Source: Pseudomonadota bacterium (GTDB lineage Bacteria; Pseudomonadota; Alphaproteobacteria; Rhizobiales; Rhizobiaceae). From it: a stretch of 64,000 nucleotides of DNA. Positions 61,931 through 64,000 of the stretch are shown here, in pieces. Positions within the stretch are counted from its first letter, which is position 1. Each line of letters begins with the position of its first letter. Location of the stretch: contig JAEXYH010000004.1 in the NCBI GenBank assembly GCA_023451735.1, positions 38,041-102,040 of the forward strand, in the 5' to 3' direction. The notes under the pieces are model-generated. The model was given only the letters and a program-made list of their open reading frames with translations, did no database searches and was not told the DNA's origin. The position numbers and the translations under genes were made by a program.

Positions 61931-61942
61931 CTTTCTCGCTCC

Positions 61943-62929
61943 TTATGCAGCAACAGGCTGGTCGGCACTGGTGACCAGATGGCAGGCGGCGGTGCGACCA
62001 TCGGCGACCTGACGCAGCGGCGGCACGCTTGTGCGGCAGATATCGGTCGCCAGCGGACAGCGAGGATGGAAGGCACAGCCGGAGGGGCGGTTCGCAGGAT
62101 TCGGCGGTTCGCCCTGCAGGATCATGCGGCCCTTGAGTGGCTTGCCGGGCACCGGAACGCTGGAGACAAGTGCCTTTGTATATGGATGCAACGGCGTGGC
62201 GAAAATGACGTCGGACGACGCTTCCTCGACGATGCGGCCGAGATACATGACCGCCACCCGGTCGGCGATATTGCGCACCACCTTCAGATCATGGCTGATG
62301 AACACCATGGCGATGCGGTTCTTTTCCTGCAGATCGCGCAGCATGTTGACCACCTGCGCCTGGATCGACACGTCGAGTGCCGAAACCGGCTCGTCGCAGA
62401 CGAGAAGTTTTGGCCGCGAGGCGAGCGCGCGGGCGATGACGACACGCTGGCGCTGGCCACCGGAAAGCTCGTGCGGGTAACGGTCTGCCTGATCGGGCCG
62501 TAAGCCAACCGCCGTCATCAGTTCCGCCACGCGGGTGGCGCGATGTTCCTTCGGCACCAGCTTGTGGATGGCAAGCGGCTCTGCAATCTGCTCGGCGATC
62601 GTCAAGCGACGGTCGAGCGCTGCGAGCGGGTCCTGATAGACGAGCTGCATCTTCGCCCGCAAGGCCCGCCATTCCGGCGTGCCGAGCTTCGGCATCGCTT
62701 CGCCATCAAAGAAGGTCTGTCCTTCCTGCGGGGGATCGATGCCGAGCAGCATGCGCCCGAGCGTCGATTTTCCCGAGCCGGATTCGCCGACCACGCCGAG
62801 CGTTTCCCCCGGCATCACCTTCAGGTCGATACCATCGACGGCACGCACCGGCGTCACCTTGCCGAATATGCCCTGGCGAACCTCGTAGGTCCTGACCAGA
62901 TCTCTCGCTTCGATCAGAGGGGCAGTCAC
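61943..62929 (-). CDS. Peptide-type ABC transporter ATPase, DppF-like
   Basis: 328-residue ATPase. Walker A GESGSGKSTLG, YQDPLAALDRR, signature LSGGQRQR, Walker B LLVCDEPVSALD, and the oligopeptide-type C-terminal extension with cysteines (SGCAFHPRCPLATDIC), which in this family may bind an Fe-S cluster. A GTG at 62929 overlaps the upstream stop (GTGA), so the longer ORF from 62968 is unlikely. It pairs with the DppD-like protein as a heterodimer. Confidence 0.92.
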   Translation of the reverse strand: MTAPLIEARDLVRTYEVRQGIFGKVTPVRAVDGIDLKVMPGETLGVVGESGSGKSTLGRMLLGIDPPQEGQTFFDGEAMPKLGTPEWRALRAKMQLVYQDPLAALDRRLTIAEQIAEPLAIHKLVPKEHRATRVAELMTAVGLRPDQADRYPHELSGGQRQRVVIARALASRPKLLVCDEPVSALDVSIQAQVVNMLRDLQEKNRIAMVFISHDLKVVRNIADRVAVMYLGRIVEEASSDVIFATPLHPYTKALVSSVPVPGKPLKGRMILQGEPPNPANRPSGCAFHPRCPLATDICRTSVPPLRQVADGRTAACHLVTSADQPVAA

Positions 62930-63939
62930 GATACGGTCTCCATAACACGCGTTTCGATGTTGCGGCACGTATCGGCCAAAGCCTGCCCGACGGGGTGGTG
63001 ACAGGCGAGCAGCCGGCCATCCGCCAGCGGATCGAGATCCGGCCTGCGGCTGCGACAGTCGACGGCGGCCTTTAAACAGCGCGGCGAGAAGGCACAGCCT
63101 TCCGGCAGGTCGCGCGGATGCGGAACGGTGCCCTGAATGGGGATCAGACGCTCGCGCGGACCATCGAGCCTCGGAATGGCGTCGAACAAACCGCGCGTAT
63201 AGGGATGGCGCGGATTATCGAACAGAGCCTCGATCGTGCCTTGCTCGACGATGCGGCCGGCATACATGACGCAGGCGCGCTCGCAGACCTGGGAGACGGC
63301 GCCGAGATCGTGGCTGATGAAGATCGTCGCCATGCCGGTTTCAGCACGCAGCTCGATCATGAGATCGAGAATCTGGGCCTGGATCGTCGCATCGAGAGCG
63401 GTCGTTGGCTCATCGGCAACCAGAAGATCAGGCTCGCCGGCAAGCGCCATGGCGATCATCAGACGCTGGCACTGACCGCCGGAAAACTCATGCGGGAAGA
63501 GATCGAAACGGCGGCGTGCATCGGGAATGCCGACCATGTCGAGCAGCCTGAGCGCTTCAGCCTTGGCTGCATCACCGAAAAGACCACGATGGATGGCGAG
63601 CGCTTCGGTAATCTGGCGGCCGACGCGAAGCACCGGATTGAGCGAGCTTGACGGATCCTGAAAAATCATCGCGATCCGCTTGCCGCGAACGCCTTCGAGA
63701 ACCGTACGCGGACCACCGATGAGTTCCTGACCGTCGACGCGGACGGAACCGGAGACCGTCGCCTTGCCGGGCAGAAGGCCGAGCGCCGCAAGCCATGTCA
63801 CCGACTTGCCGCAGCCAGATTCACCGACAAGGCCGATCGCCTCGCCGCGCGCCACATCCAGATCGATGCCGTGCAGAACCTGAACACCGTCGAAAGCGAC
63901 CTTCAGGCCGCGCAATTCCACAAGGTTTTTGGAAACCAT
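62926..63939 (-). CDS. Peptide-type ABC transporter ATPase, DppD-like
   Basis: 337-residue ATPase with Walker A GESGCGKSVTW, FQDPSSSLNPV, a signature FSGGQCQRLMI in which the usual Arg is Cys, Walker B LLVADEPTTALD and the C-terminal cysteine-bearing extension (GCAFSPRCLKAAVDC). The start at 63939 has GGAG nine bases before it on the minus strand; the upstream ATG at 63960 is less likely. It is the first gene of this operon in view; the binding-protein gene probably lies beyond the right edge. Confidence 0.92.
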   Translation of the reverse strand: MVSKNLVELRGLKVAFDGVQVLHGIDLDVARGEAIGLVGESGCGKSVTWLAALGLLPGKATVSGSVRVDGQELIGGPRTVLEGVRGKRIAMIFQDPSSSLNPVLRVGRQITEALAIHRGLFGDAAKAEALRLLDMVGIPDARRRFDLFPHEFSGGQCQRLMIAMALAGEPDLLVADEPTTALDATIQAQILDLMIELRAETGMATIFISHDLGAVSQVCERACVMYAGRIVEQGTIEALFDNPRHPYTRGLFDAIPRLDGPRERLIPIQGTVPHPRDLPEGCAFSPRCLKAAVDCRSRRPDLDPLADGRLLACHHPVGQALADTCRNIETRVMETVS

Positions 63940-64000
63940 CGGAGCGCATCTCCATTTCATGAATAGAAGACGCCGGCCGCAGTTCACCGGCCCCCGCGGG

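Noticed and set aside
1..64000. tRNA genes, rRNA, CRISPR arrays, insertion sequences and replication origin
   Set aside because: I looked for cloverleaf-like ends, regularly spaced repeats, transposase motifs and repABC/dnaA-type features and saw none; a covariance or profile search could still find something missed by eye.

Overview
The window looks like a piece of a Rhizobiaceae genome (Rhizobium/Agrobacterium/Allorhizobium type), probably from an accessory replicon or chromid. This is inferred from the high GC content with C/G-ending codons, the xylFGH, hut and DUF982 genes of rhizobial type, an Irr-like box, and the very high density of ABC uptake operons. No rRNA, tRNA, CRISPR array, transposase, integrase or replication origin was recognised.

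Layout. 1-1648: 3' part of a PhoA-type alkaline phosphatase. 1792-4383: Tat-exported small protein, LolD-like ATPase and FtsX/MacB-like permease with a histidine-rich periplasmic loop (probable metal-linked system). 4406-15674: a xylan/xylose island. A CUT1 sugar ABC transporter with a GH43 beta-xylosidase points left, xylFGH points right, and a XylR-type regulator lies between them. 15986-18169: Cys/Met-metabolism PLP enzyme, DUF982 protein, Rrf2 regulator. 18326-27670: a two-way operon around a MarR regulator with isoaspartyl peptidase, creatininase-family hydrolase, NodB/imidase-type hydrolase, SDR and a complete peptide-type ABC transporter. 27814-28447: wrecked TonB receptor behind an Irr-like operator. 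28989-36237: a very large GltB-like protein followed by a CysJ-like diflavin reductase, the most unusual pair here. 36387-43765: histidine utilisation genes hutDUHI (-) and hutFC (+) around a TGTATATACA operator.

43928-51418: a second complete peptide-type ABC operon ending in a luciferase-like monooxygenase and two AhpD/CMD-type proteins. 51525-54716: J-domain protein, cold shock protein with a textbook terminator, DUF2026-like protein and glycerate kinase. 54721-55626: an HtrA-like protein that appears to have lost its catalytic triad. 55627-56689: about 1 kb with no convincing gene. 56690-58276: GMC-type oxidoreductase. 58387-63939: a third peptide-type ABC system (ATPases and permeases; binding protein not in view) coupled to a glycerophosphodiesterase and a sugar-isomerase-like TIM barrel, recalling agrocinopine operons.

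A recurring architectural feature is that all four ABC binding-protein genes in the window are followed by a perfect GC-rich hairpin before the next gene of the operon. Functions are assigned from motif reading and remembered family features only; no database search was run.
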